Shown here piece by piece: positions 53,111-61,057 of a DNA stretch of 64,000 nt (position 1 is its first letter; every line of letters begins with the position of its first letter). The position numbers and the translations under genes were made by a program. The stretch is from Mycolicibacterium cosmeticum (GTDB lineage: Bacteria > Actinomycetota > Actinomycetes > Mycobacteriales > Mycobacteriaceae), in contig NZ_CCBB010000002.1 in NCBI RefSeq assembly GCF_000613185.1, forward strand, positions 372,001 through 436,000. The letters run 5' to 3'. Below the pieces are notes generated by a model. It did not search any database, was not told the DNA's origin, and was given only the letters and a program-made list of their open reading frames with translations.

Positions 53111-54141
53111 GTGTTGAGCGTGGAGGACTGGGCAGAGATCCGGCGGTTGCGCCGGTCGGAGCAGTTGTCGATTTCTGAGGTGGCGTGGGTGATGGGGGTG
53201 GCACGCAACACGGTGAAGTCGGCGTTGGCCTCCGACCGCCCGCCGAAGTATCAGCGCGAGCGGGTGGGGTCGGTGGCTGATGAGGCCGAGCCGCGGATCC
53301 GGGAGCTGCTGAGCGCGTATCCACGGCCACGGCGCTGCCGGTGATGACGATGGTATGTGGGTATTCCCGATGGGCATCAGCGTTGTTGATCCCTACCCGC
53401 AGTGCCGAAGATCTGTGCCGCCGGTGGTAACACCTTTCGGTACTGGGTGTTGTTCCTCGGGTGTTTGTCTGGGACGGAGAGGGTGCGGTCGGGCGCTGGC
53501 GGGCGCGGATGCCCGAGTTGAGCACGGCATGCCAGGCGTTCCGCGGAACGGTGGCGGCCAAGGTGGTGATCTGCAAGCCCGGTGATCCCGAAGCCAAGGG
53601 GCTAGTGGAGCGCTTTCACGACTACCTGGAACGGGCATTCCTGCCGGGGCGGGTGTTCACCAGCCCGACGGACTTTAACGCCCAGCTCGGTGAGTGGTTG
53701 GTTATCGCCAACCACCGCCAGCATCGAGTGTTGGGGTGCCGACCGGCAGACCGGATCGAGGCCGACAAGGCCGCGATGCTGCCGCTATCGCCGGTGGAAC
53801 CGACTACCGGGTGGCGGACCCATGCCCGGCTGCCGCGCGATCACTACGTGCGTCTCGACGCCAACGACTACTCGGTGCACCCCGCTGCGGTGGGCCGGCA
53901 CATCGAGGTCGTCGCCGACCTGGCGCGTGTGCGGGTATGGTGTGCCGGCCGGCTGGTCGCCGATCACGACCGGATCTGGGCCAAGCACCAAACGATCAGC
54001 GACCCGGCGCATCTGGCAGCGGCCAAGGCGATGCGCCGCAATCGGTTCGACGTGGTCACCCTGCCCACCCAGGTCGAGGTCCAGCAGCGGCCGTTGACCG
54101 ACTACGACGCTCTGATCGACATCGACGGGCCGGTGGCGTGA
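53111..54141 (+). pseudogene. istA: IS21 transposase IstA, deleted and interrupted
   Basis: GTG at 53111 (GGAGG upstream) opens an IstA N-terminus with its HTH (VEDWAEIRRLRR, SISEVAWVMGVARNTVKSAL). At about 53326 the frame jumps: the text after AYPR continues in another frame as TALPVMTMVCGYSRWASALL, homologous to the middle of IstA, so a segment that normally holds the first catalytic Asp (about 60-70 residues, from memory of the family) is missing. A TAA at 53428-53430 interrupts that frame after DLCRRW. Downstream, RVFVWDGEGAVGRW, KPGDPEAKGLVERFHDYLER and the C-terminal DNA-binding part are intact to the stop at 54141. Not functional as one protein. Confidence 0.88.
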
Positions 54142-54938
54142 TGGCCCCCAAGACTGCGGCCACCCACCGCGATGTGACCGCCGAGCTGGCCTATCTGACC
54201 CGAGCGCTCAAGGCGCCCACCTTGCGCGAGGCCGTCGACAGGCTCGCCGAGCGGGCGCGGACTGAGACGTGGAGCTACGAGGAGTTCCTCGCCGCGTGTC
54301 TGCAGCGTGAGGTTTCGGCCCGCGAGTCCCACGGCGGTGAAGGCAGAATTCGGGCTGCGCGGTTCCCCTCGCGGAAATCGTTGGAAGAGTTCGACTTCGA
54401 CCACGCCCGCGGCCTCAAACGCGACCTCATCGCCCATCTGGGCACGCTCGACTTCGTCACCGCACGCGACAACGTGGTGTTCCTGGGTCCGCCAGGGACA
54501 GGGAAAACACACTTGGCAATCGGGATCGCGATCCGCGCCTGCCAGGTTGGGCATCGGGTCTTGTTCGCCACCGCCAGCCAGTGGGTCGATCGGCTCGCCG
54601 CAGCCCATCACCGAGGCACTCTGCAGGCCGAGCTTGTCCGGCTGGCCCGTTACCCACTGCTGGTCGTCGACGAGGTCGGCTACATCCCCTTCGAGCCCGA
54701 AGCGGCCAACCTGTTCTTCCAGCTGGTGTCCTCCCGCTACGAACGGGCCAGCCTCATCGTCACCTCGAACAAGCCATTCGGCCGTTGGGGTGAAGTCTTC
54801 GGCGACGACGTCGTCGCCGCCGCCATGATCGACCGCCTCGTCCACCACGCCGAGGTCATCTCACTCAAAGGAGACAGCTACCGCATCAAAGACCGAGACC
54901 TCGGCCGCGTCCCCACGGTCACGGCCGACGAACAATGA
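54141..54938 (+). CDS. istB: IS21-family helper ATPase IstB
   Basis: 265 residues, DnaC/IstB AAA+ ATPase. Walker A FLGPPGTGKTH (about residue 115), Walker B LLVVDEVGYIPFEPEAANLFF, sensor VTSNKPFGRWGEVFGDDVVAAAMIDRLVHHAEV. It loads or regulates IstA at target DNA. ATG at 54141 overlaps the istA stop by one base; GTG at 54138 is an alternative. Sequence looks intact although its IstA partner is not. Confidence 0.93.
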   Translation: MAPKTAATHRDVTAELAYLTRALKAPTLREAVDRLAERARTETWSYEEFLAACLQREVSARESHGGEGRIRAARFPSRKSLEEFDFDHARGLKRDLIAHLGTLDFVTARDNVVFLGPPGTGKTHLAIGIAIRACQVGHRVLFATASQWVDRLAAAHHRGTLQAELVRLARYPLLVVDEVGYIPFEPEAANLFFQLVSSRYERASLIVTSNKPFGRWGEVFGDDVVAAAMIDRLVHHAEVISLKGDSYRIKDRDLGRVPTVTADEQ

Positions 54939-54944
54939 CCCCAG

Positions 54945-54990
54945 CTGGTCAAAATTCACTTGCCGGCAACTGATCAGTATTCAGTTGCCG
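54945..54990. repeat. Right terminal repeats of the IS21 element
   Basis: Two inverted copies (54945-54965 and 54970-54990) of the same 21-bp motif as at the left end, 25 bp apart. The outer copy reads, on the minus strand, CGGCAACTGAATACTGATCAG in shortened form, one change from the left outer copy. Confidence 0.8.
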
Positions 54991-54996
54991 TTGACA

Positions 54997-55001
54997 GATC
55001 G
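54997..55001. repeat. Target-site duplication, right copy (GATCG)
   Basis: Matches the left copy at 53011-53015 exactly. Confidence 0.8.
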
Positions 55002-55174
55002 AAATAGACTTGCGGGAGCGACGGCACACAGGGCCCTTGCGAGGTCGTATCGAGTTCCTCGTCCGGCGCGTGTGGTCTACGGTCGCGATCTCGGGTGAAC
55101 GCCAGCAGTGATTGTCAGCGTCGCGCCATGCGCCTCAGCCAACCGAGCCTGCATAACGCCGGGTCGGTCGGAAT

Positions 55175-55849
55175 CTATCGGTTCTCGTCAACTGCGGCCA
55201 GCAGCGGAGCGGCCTGATCAGGTGCCTGCCCGAGGGTATACAGCCCGAGACTGCCGAGAAAACCCGCACCGTGCTCGATAAGCATTTCAGTCGAGAGGTT
55301 CAGTTGTCCGTCTATCCAGCGACGGAGTATCTCGAACAGGCCCCCGACACCGTAGGTAGCGGCGAGATCTGCGACTTGGAGCACATCGCTGGGTATATCG
55401 AGGTGCAAGCGGGCCTCTCTGAGGACCAGCTCCGCAAAATCGGTCATCAGTTCGCTTCGCAGTTGCCGAAGAAGGGGTTCCGCGCCCGATTCGACAAACA
55501 GTATGCGGGCCATGCTGGGATCGTTCTCGATCACCTGAACCAGGGCCTTGATCGGAGCGTAAGCGAGTTCTTGAGGCGCAACCGTGTCGTCCGGAATGGC
55601 GCTGGTTATCACCGCTTGGAAGGTGGCGGAGATCTTGGCAAATACCGCGCGCAATAGCGCGTCTCGGTCGCGAAACTGCTGGTAGAAGTACCGGCTCGTC
55701 ACTCCTGACTTCGCACACACGGCGGTCACGGTGCACGCGGCAGCTCCATGGGTGCCCATGATTGAGACTGCGGCATCAATCAACATCACGCGGCGCTGCG
55801 CATCGCGTTGAGCTGCGGACAGCCCGCCATAAACACGTGCTGGACTCAT
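55175..55849 (-). CDS. TetR-family transcriptional regulator
   Basis: 224 residues. Helix-turn-helix: RRVMLIDAAVSIMGTHGAAACTVTAVCAKSGVTSRYFYQQFRDRDALLRAVF. The Y-F-Y-x2-F variant is typical of mycobacterial TetR proteins next to lipid or hydrocarbon oxygenase genes. ATG at 55849. Divergent from the diiron-type gene at 55918, with a perfect 8-bp inverted repeat in the 68-base gap, so self-regulation and control of that gene are likely. Confidence 0.9.
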   Translation of the reverse strand: MSPARVYGGLSAAQRDAQRRVMLIDAAVSIMGTHGAAACTVTAVCAKSGVTSRYFYQQFRDRDALLRAVFAKISATFQAVITSAIPDDTVAPQELAYAPIKALVQVIENDPSMARILFVESGAEPLLRQLRSELMTDFAELVLREARLHLDIPSDVLQVADLAATYGVGGLFEILRRWIDGQLNLSTEMLIEHGAGFLGSLGLYTLGQAPDQAAPLLAAVDENR

Positions 55850-55869
55850 GGCCTACAGTCTGGCAGTCT

Positions 55870-55895
55870 TATCTGACAAGGCATAAAGTCAGATA
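55870..55895. promoter_or_regulatory. Palindromic operator between TetR and the diiron-type gene
   Basis: TATCTGAC (55870-55877) and GTCAGATA (55888-55895) form an exact inverted repeat with a ten-base spacer containing CATAAA. It lies 20 bases upstream of the TetR start on one side and 22 bases from the ATG at 55918 on the other. Arrangement and size fit an operator for the TetR encoded at 55175-55849. Confidence 0.72.
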
Positions 55896-55917
55896 CAACT
55901 TCGAGGAAGGACCTCAA

Positions 55918-56787
55918 ATGTCGCAAGATCAAGCCCCGGCCAGGACCCGCGTGCTGCCAAAACCCAGGCGTGTTCGTTTTCCGATGCCGACCTCCACGAA
56001 GCGGCAACATTTTGTCGATGGCGACCTGGTGATGAGCCATTTCATCTCGGTGCTTTCTGCGACGTTCCCGGAAGGCGAGGATTTCTTCATCCGCTCGGTC
56101 AGGAACTTCCAGAGTTCCATCGACGATCCCCAATTGGAGACAGCGGTCAAGGGTTTCATCGGACAAGAGGCCACACATCGACACCAGCATCGTCTCCTCA
56201 ACGAGCGACTCCAGGTCATGGGGTATCCGACCGCGCGAATCGACCGTCATGTCGCACGCCTGATCAAGCGATTGGAACGGCGCTTTTCGCCGGAAATGCG
56301 ACTGTCCATGACCTCCGCGTTGGAGCACTACACCGCTACGTTGGCAGAAATCATTCTTACCAGCGAAGACGCCCAGAAGCTCATCGGACAGACTGAGGTT
56401 CGACCGATTCTGCTGTGGCATGCTTTCGAGGAGTCTGAGCACAAAGCGGTTGCCTTCGACGTCTATCGGCTCGTGGGAGGAACCGAGCGCACCCGTGTAC
56501 GGGGCATGCGGATCGCTTCAGTAATTCTGTTCGGCGAACTCATTCTGCAGACTGCCCTGTCTATGGCCGCTGACAAAGCCTCGTATAACCCGGTCACGTT
56601 GGTGCGCAGTCTGTACCGCTTCAGTCGCACCCCGATGTTCACCGCCGATGCGCTGCGGCGATTCCGTTCCTACAACCGCCCGGGTTTCCATCCTGATGAT
56701 TGGGACAGCGCCGCGGTCCTGGAGCGTTGGAGCAAAGAACTGTTCGACCAAAACGGTTCACAGAGAGTTATCGCTCAGTCGGGATAG
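55918..56787 (+). CDS. Metal-dependent hydrolase family protein (PF10118-like, probable diiron helical protein)
   Basis: 289 residues, mostly helical. Metal-ligand patterns: FIGQEATHRHQHRLLNE (E-x3-H-x2-H) and LLWHAFEESEHKAVAFDVY (E-E-x2-H), with a Glu in SALEHYTATLAE; together these look like a ferritin-like diiron site. The family is annotated as predicted metal-dependent hydrolase, but its fold and ligands suggest an oxygen-activating enzyme. Beginning MSQDQAPARTRVLPKPRRVRFPMP is typical. ATG at 55918 after GAGGAAGGA. Reaction unknown. Confidence 0.82.
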   Translation: MSQDQAPARTRVLPKPRRVRFPMPTSTKRQHFVDGDLVMSHFISVLSATFPEGEDFFIRSVRNFQSSIDDPQLETAVKGFIGQEATHRHQHRLLNERLQVMGYPTARIDRHVARLIKRLERRFSPEMRLSMTSALEHYTATLAEIILTSEDAQKLIGQTEVRPILLWHAFEESEHKAVAFDVYRLVGGTERTRVRGMRIASVILFGELILQTALSMAADKASYNPVTLVRSLYRFSRTPMFTADALRRFRSYNRPGFHPDDWDSAAVLERWSKELFDQNGSQRVIAQSG

Positions 56788-56806
56788 CAAAGGTACGGAA
56801 GTCCGG

Positions 56807-56834
56807 CGACGCAGGATGCACCGTTCCTGCGTCG
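56807..56834 (+). terminator. Perfect 10-bp stem-loop after the diiron-type gene
   Basis: CGACGCAGGA (56807-56816) pairs exactly with TCCTGCGTCG (56825-56834), loop of eight; GGAAG and CTTCC outside extend it with gaps. It lies 20 bases after the stop at 56787. There is no T-run, so either it terminates by structure alone or it protects the 3' end. Confidence 0.6.
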
Positions 56835-56970
56835 CTCCTTCCGAACAGGGTGTGACGCGCCGGTCGACTCACGGATTCGGTGCTCGGTAGCCGGAGAGAC
56901 GGCGGTCGGACCCGCAAATGCCGTTCGCAGCGATCGCCACGGGGCTGGCGGGCCCTGTTGTGAGCCTCGA

Positions 56971-57603
56971 TCAGTCGTTGACGATATAGCGTTGAGCCAG
57001 GGTTTCAGCAAGTCTGCTGGTGTGCGCGACCACTTCCTTCTCGGTCACCGCGAGCAAACCCGAGTGCCAGGCGGTGATGACTTCGACGAACCCCCCGACA
57101 GCGATCAAAGTGTCCATGCGAAGGGCCATCTCGTCGGCATCTTGTCGGAGGTGTGGCCGGCTTGCGTCAACGACCAACTGCGTTGCTTCCTGGAGCGCCA
57201 CGGCGCGGCGGTCTTGCAGCGGTGAGCTACCTACGTGCTGAGCGAGGAGGATGTGTGCTCGGCCGGGATCGCGTGCGATCCCATCGACCACGATGGTGAT
57301 CGCTGCGGTGATGGTTTCGATCGGCGGCCGATCCGCCCGTGCGTCGAACAGCGAGGAAACTTCTCCCAGCATGTCGTTGCGGACGCCATCCCACGCGGCA
57401 ACGAGCAGCTCATCGCGCGTCTTGAAGTCCTCGTAGAAGTATCGATCGTTGAGCCCTGTGCGGGCGCATACTCCGCGCATAGTGACCGCGGCCCAACCGC
57501 TCTCACTCCAAATCTCGGTTGCGGCCTCGATCAATTGCTGCCGTCGTTCTGCGCGACGCTCGGCCCCGGTCCGACCACCCCAGCGCTTATTTCTCGACCG
57601 CAC
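56971..57603 (-). CDS. TetR-family transcriptional regulator
   Basis: About 210 residues from the GTG at 57603 (MRSRNKRWGGRTGAERRAERR). HTH: LIEAATEIWSESGWAAVTMRGVCARTGLNDRYFYEDFKTRDELL. The frame is open to 57759, but the extension (Cys-rich, no family match) is less likely to be translated; no start has a clear ribosome site. Divergent from the SDR-diiron-monooxygenase operon, so probably its regulator. Confidence 0.84.
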   Translation of the reverse strand: MRSRNKRWGGRTGAERRAERRQQLIEAATEIWSESGWAAVTMRGVCARTGLNDRYFYEDFKTRDELLVAAWDGVRNDMLGEVSSLFDARADRPPIETITAAITIVVDGIARDPGRAHILLAQHVGSSPLQDRRAVALQEATQLVVDASRPHLRQDADEMALRMDTLIAVGGFVEVITAWHSGLLAVTEKEVVAHTSRLAETLAQRYIVND

Positions 57604-57731
57604 CTCTCCATCTTGACAAAGCGCTCGGTCCACGACAAAACTGGTGGCATGCGACACCAATGGTGGCTGGTGCCCCCAGATGAGACTTCCCCCACAGCAG
57701 ACGTCAATGTCGCGACCCGAAAGGCAGACGA

Positions 57732-58586
57732 ATGAGATTGCTGCCATTCGGCGGCGCACCAGGCAGAACGCACCGAGCCGATGCAGTCGTTACGGGCGCA
57801 GGAAGCGGTATCGGCCGCGCATTCGCCGTTGAGCTTGCACGCCGAGGCGGACGCGTGGTGTGCGCCGACAGAGATCCCGTCACCGCAAAAGAGTCGGCAG
57901 AGTTGGTGAGGCAGGCTGGCGGCGAGGGCTTCGACATCGCATGCGACGTCGCCGATCTTGAGCAGATCCGCAACCTCGCTGATGTGAGCGAAGACTGGTT
58001 CGGGAAGGCAGCGAGCCTCGTCATCAACAACGCCGGAATCGGTGCAGGCGGCAATCGCATCGGCGCGACGTCAATCGAGGACTGGAAAGCGGCGATTTCT
58101 GTCAACCTCTGGGGCGTTATCTACGGCTGCGAGACTTTTGTGCCTCGGCTCCGGAGCAATGGGCATGGCGGAGTCATCAATGTGGCGTCCGCAGCGAGCT
58201 TCGGCTCGGCCCCTCGGATGGCGGCATACAACGTCAGCAAGGCCGGAGTGCTCGCTCTATCGGAGACACTGGCGGCCGAACTGAGCGGTACTGACGTCAA
58301 CGTCACAGTGCTTTGCCCCACCTTCGTGAAGACGAACATCGCCAATAATCCTCAAATCGACGAGGCGGCTGCACGACTCGCGACCAACCTGATGAAATGG
58401 ACCGGCATTTCGCCCCAGCACGTTGCTCGAACGACGTTGAACGCGCACGATCGCGGACAAATTTATGTAGTACCCCAACTCGATGCCAAAGTCTTGTGGC
58501 AACTCAAGAGAGCCCTACCCGGTCCCTTTACACGCACGCTGGGCCTCGTGGAGCGCATGGCCTCATGGAACGATTCAGCCGAGTAG
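57732..58586 (+). CDS. Short-chain dehydrogenase/reductase
   Basis: 284 residues. NAD(P) site VVTGAGSGIGRAFAVEL, NNAG (INNAGIGAG), active-site Ser in INVASAASFGS and catalytic YxxxK in AAYNVSKAG. Extended C-terminal tail (KVLWQLKRALPGPF) as in SadH-like enzymes of the mymA operon. Likely oxidises a secondary alcohol to the ketone used by the downstream monooxygenases. ATG at 57732; 14 bases before the next gene. Confidence 0.9.
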   Translation: MRLLPFGGAPGRTHRADAVVTGAGSGIGRAFAVELARRGGRVVCADRDPVTAKESAELVRQAGGEGFDIACDVADLEQIRNLADVSEDWFGKAASLVINNAGIGAGGNRIGATSIEDWKAAISVNLWGVIYGCETFVPRLRSNGHGGVINVASAASFGSAPRMAAYNVSKAGVLALSETLAAELSGTDVNVTVLCPTFVKTNIANNPQIDEAAARLATNLMKWTGISPQHVARTTLNAHDRGQIYVVPQLDAKVLWQLKRALPGPFTRTLGLVERMASWNDSAE

Positions 58587-58599
58587 AGGAGCAGGGAAA

Positions 58600-59523
58600 A
58601 TGGCTTTCGCATACAGCGACATGCTCGAGACAATCAAAAACAAGCAATGGGCTCTCGCCGATATCGATTGGGACGCCCCTGGCGCGGAACTGATCACCGA
58701 TGAACAGCGTCCCACACTCAAGCAATTCATGTCCGACGTGGTGTGGATTGAGCATGTTGGAGCACGTGCCTTCGCCGCGATGGCTCCGAAGGCGCCATTC
58801 GAAGCGCTCGGAGACATTTACCGTTACTTTCACGCCGAGGAGCAGCGTCACGCCAATGCCGAACTTGCCCTGATGCGTCGCTGGGGCATGCTCGAGGAAG
58901 ACGAGAAACCGGTCCCGAACAAGAATATCCGGCTGGTCATCGAATGGCTGGACCGTTATGCCGAAGCCCTTCCCCTGACCGTCATCGGGGCCGCGATCCC
59001 GGCACTGGAGACTGCGCTCGACGGAGCACTGCTGAAGTTTCTCCTCGATGAGGTTGACGACCCTGTGTGCGGGGAGGTGTTCAACAAGGTCAACAGCGAC
59101 GAATCGCGGCATCTCGCGGTTGGCTTCCAAGTCTTGAATGACCTGGGCGCCAGCCCCATGCGAATCCACGCCATTCAAACTGCGGGTGCTCTGGTCGACC
59201 CGCGCATTCTCACCGGCGCGTTGCTGTATATCCCGCTCCTGACGCGCATGTTGATGAATCTCAACGCTATGGGTCTGTCCGAGGAGAAGTTATACAATGC
59301 AGTGACGCGGTATGCCAATGTCGGCGATCGGAGTGAGCACACGCGGAGGGTGCCCGGCTATCACATCTTGAAGGCGCACATGTCGTCTTCCATCAAGCGG
59401 TCCCAGCCTCTGCACTTCGTGTCTCAGCGCCTTGGCAATGCGATCGATGTCTTCCCTGTTCAGATTTTCGGCCGGCCCCCATCATGGACGGACGAACTGA
59501 CCTACGAACCGGTGGCCAAATGA
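58600..59523 (+). CDS. Ferritin-like diiron oxygenase-type protein
   Basis: 307 residues, all-helical. Iron-ligand motifs of the ferritin-like superfamily: VVWIEHVGARAF (E-x2-H-like), RYFHAEEQRHANAE (E-x2-H) and NKVNSDESRHLAVG (E-x2-H), with a further Glu in PALETALDGALL. Such proteins act as oxygenases or desaturases, or may only bind iron. ATG at 58600 after AGGAGCAGGG. Stop overlaps the monooxygenase start by four bases, tying it to ketone oxidation. Substrate unknown. Confidence 0.8.
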   Translation: MAFAYSDMLETIKNKQWALADIDWDAPGAELITDEQRPTLKQFMSDVVWIEHVGARAFAAMAPKAPFEALGDIYRYFHAEEQRHANAELALMRRWGMLEEDEKPVPNKNIRLVIEWLDRYAEALPLTVIGAAIPALETALDGALLKFLLDEVDDPVCGEVFNKVNSDESRHLAVGFQVLNDLGASPMRIHAIQTAGALVDPRILTGALLYIPLLTRMLMNLNAMGLSEEKLYNAVTRYANVGDRSEHTRRVPGYHILKAHMSSSIKRSQPLHFVSQRLGNAIDVFPVQIFGRPPSWTDELTYEPVAK

Positions 59524-61007
59524 CAGGCACCACCACGACGTTGATCGTCGGCGCCGGGTTCGCAGGTATCGGTACGGCGATCAGACTGCTTCAAGAGGGT
59601 ACAGATGACTTCGTCATTCTGGAACGGTCAAATCGCGTCGGAGGCACCTGGCGAGACAATACTTATCCCGGTGCGGCCTGCGATATTCCCTCGCTTCTCT
59701 ACTCCTACTCGTTCGAGCCGAATCCGGGCTGGACTCATACCTACTCGGGGAGCGCTGAGATCCTCGAATATATCGACACGATCGTCACCAAGTACGACCT
59801 TGCCCGGTTCATCCAGTTCGATACCGATGTAACCGCCTTGGAATTCGATGAGGGTGCCGGCATCTGGGTGGCCGACACGGCTGACGGAACGCGTTATCAA
59901 GCTCGTTCAGTCGTGATGGCCAGTGGACCACTTGCCGACGCCAGCTTTCCGGATATTCGGGGTATTGACTCGTACGAGGGAAAGAAGATCCACAGCGCTC
60001 GATGGGACCAGGGCTACGATCTCGGCGATAAGAGGGTTGCAGTCATTGGGACAGGCGCGAGCGCGGTGCAGATCATTCCTGAGCTCGTGAAGTCGGCTGC
60101 GTCGGTCAAAGTCTTCCAAAGAACGCCCGGCTGGGTGTTGCCCAGGGTGAACCTCAAGCATCCGGCTTGGGCGCGTTCGACCTTCAAACAATTGCCGGTG
60201 AGCGAACAGGCGCTCCGTTACGCCTGGTTCTGGGCTCACGAAGTGATGGCAGTGGGTATGGTCTGGAACACCGCTGCGACGTCAGCGATACAACTGGCGG
60301 CGAAGGCTCATCTCCGTCGGCAGGTGAAAGACCCCTGGTTGAGACGTCAGTTGACGCCCCATTTCAGACCTGGCTGCAAACGTATGCTCATGACCAGCGA
60401 TTATTACCCTGCGCTACAGTCGGATAACTGTAAGCTGATCAGCTGGCCCATCGCCACACTGTCACCCAACGGTGTTCGAACCGCCGACGGTGTCGAGCAC
60501 GAGGTGGACTGCATCGTTTTTGCCACCGGCTTCGATGTGTGCAAACGTGGCACCCCGTTCCCGATTAGCGGCCTCGGTGGTCGGAAGCTTGGGGACGAAT
60601 GGTCTCAGGGGAGATACGCCTTCAAGAGCGTGAGCGTGGCCGGCTATCCGAACTTGTTCTTCACTTTCGGACCGAATTCCGGGCCAGGCCACAACTCGGC
60701 GCTCGTATATATGGAGGCAGCAATTGACTACATAGTCAAGGCGATCAAACTCCTTCAGCAAAATGACATCGGTACTTTGGATGTGAGGGAGGATCGCCAG
60801 GGCCGCTATCACTCCGAAATTCAGCGCCGCCTTCGACGAACGACATGGAATTCGGGGTGCAGCAGTTGGTATCTGACCGAGGACGGCTACAACGGCACGA
60901 TGTACCCGGGTTTCGCGACCCAGTTTATGAGAGAACTTTCCCGCTTGGATCCTCGTGATTATGTGATCACCCGGCGCGATGATACACACCTCCGGCTGAC
61001 GCAATAA
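59520..61007 (+). CDS. Flavin-containing Baeyer-Villiger-type monooxygenase 1
   Basis: 495 residues. FAD site LIVGAGFAGIGTAIRLLQ, GGTWRDNTYPGAACDIPSLLYS, BVMO fingerprint in variant form YEGKKIHSARW (Tyr for the usual Phe), NADPH site VAVIGTGASAVQIIPEL, and a C-terminal FATGFDV. Inserts oxygen next to a carbonyl, using NADPH. ATG overlaps the diiron gene stop. Related to the mymA/EthA class of mycobacterial monooxygenases. Confidence 0.92.
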   Translation: MTGTTTTLIVGAGFAGIGTAIRLLQEGTDDFVILERSNRVGGTWRDNTYPGAACDIPSLLYSYSFEPNPGWTHTYSGSAEILEYIDTIVTKYDLARFIQFDTDVTALEFDEGAGIWVADTADGTRYQARSVVMASGPLADASFPDIRGIDSYEGKKIHSARWDQGYDLGDKRVAVIGTGASAVQIIPELVKSAASVKVFQRTPGWVLPRVNLKHPAWARSTFKQLPVSEQALRYAWFWAHEVMAVGMVWNTAATSAIQLAAKAHLRRQVKDPWLRRQLTPHFRPGCKRMLMTSDYYPALQSDNCKLISWPIATLSPNGVRTADGVEHEVDCIVFATGFDVCKRGTPFPISGLGGRKLGDEWSQGRYAFKSVSVAGYPNLFFTFGPNSGPGHNSALVYMEAAIDYIVKAIKLLQQNDIGTLDVREDRQGRYHSEIQRRLRRTTWNSGCSSWYLTEDGYNGTMYPGFATQFMRELSRLDPRDYVITRRDDTHLRLTQ

Positions 61008-61057
61008 CTCTGAATCTGAACTGAGAAGGCTGACCGTCAGAACGGTGAAATTGAGCA

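Larger units (their letters stand above)
53016..54996 (+). mobile_element. IS21-family insertion sequence (1981 bp), istA decayed
   Basis: Bounded by TGTC...GACA termini with GATCG duplicated on both sides. Each end carries two copies of a 21-bp motif (53022-53042, 53047-53067; inverted at 54945-54965, 54970-54990), giving imperfect terminal inverted repeats of about 50 bp, as expected of the multiple transposase sites of IS21. Inside are an istA homologue with a deletion and an in-frame stop, and an intact-looking istB. It is inserted in the intergenic space between the carboxylase operon and a TetR gene, apparently without breaking a coding region. Confidence 0.9.

Noticed and set aside
53016..54996. 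Idea that the IS21 element interrupts a coding gene
   Set aside because: Joining the sequence across the GATCG duplication does not give an open reading frame resembling a gene; the site is intergenic.
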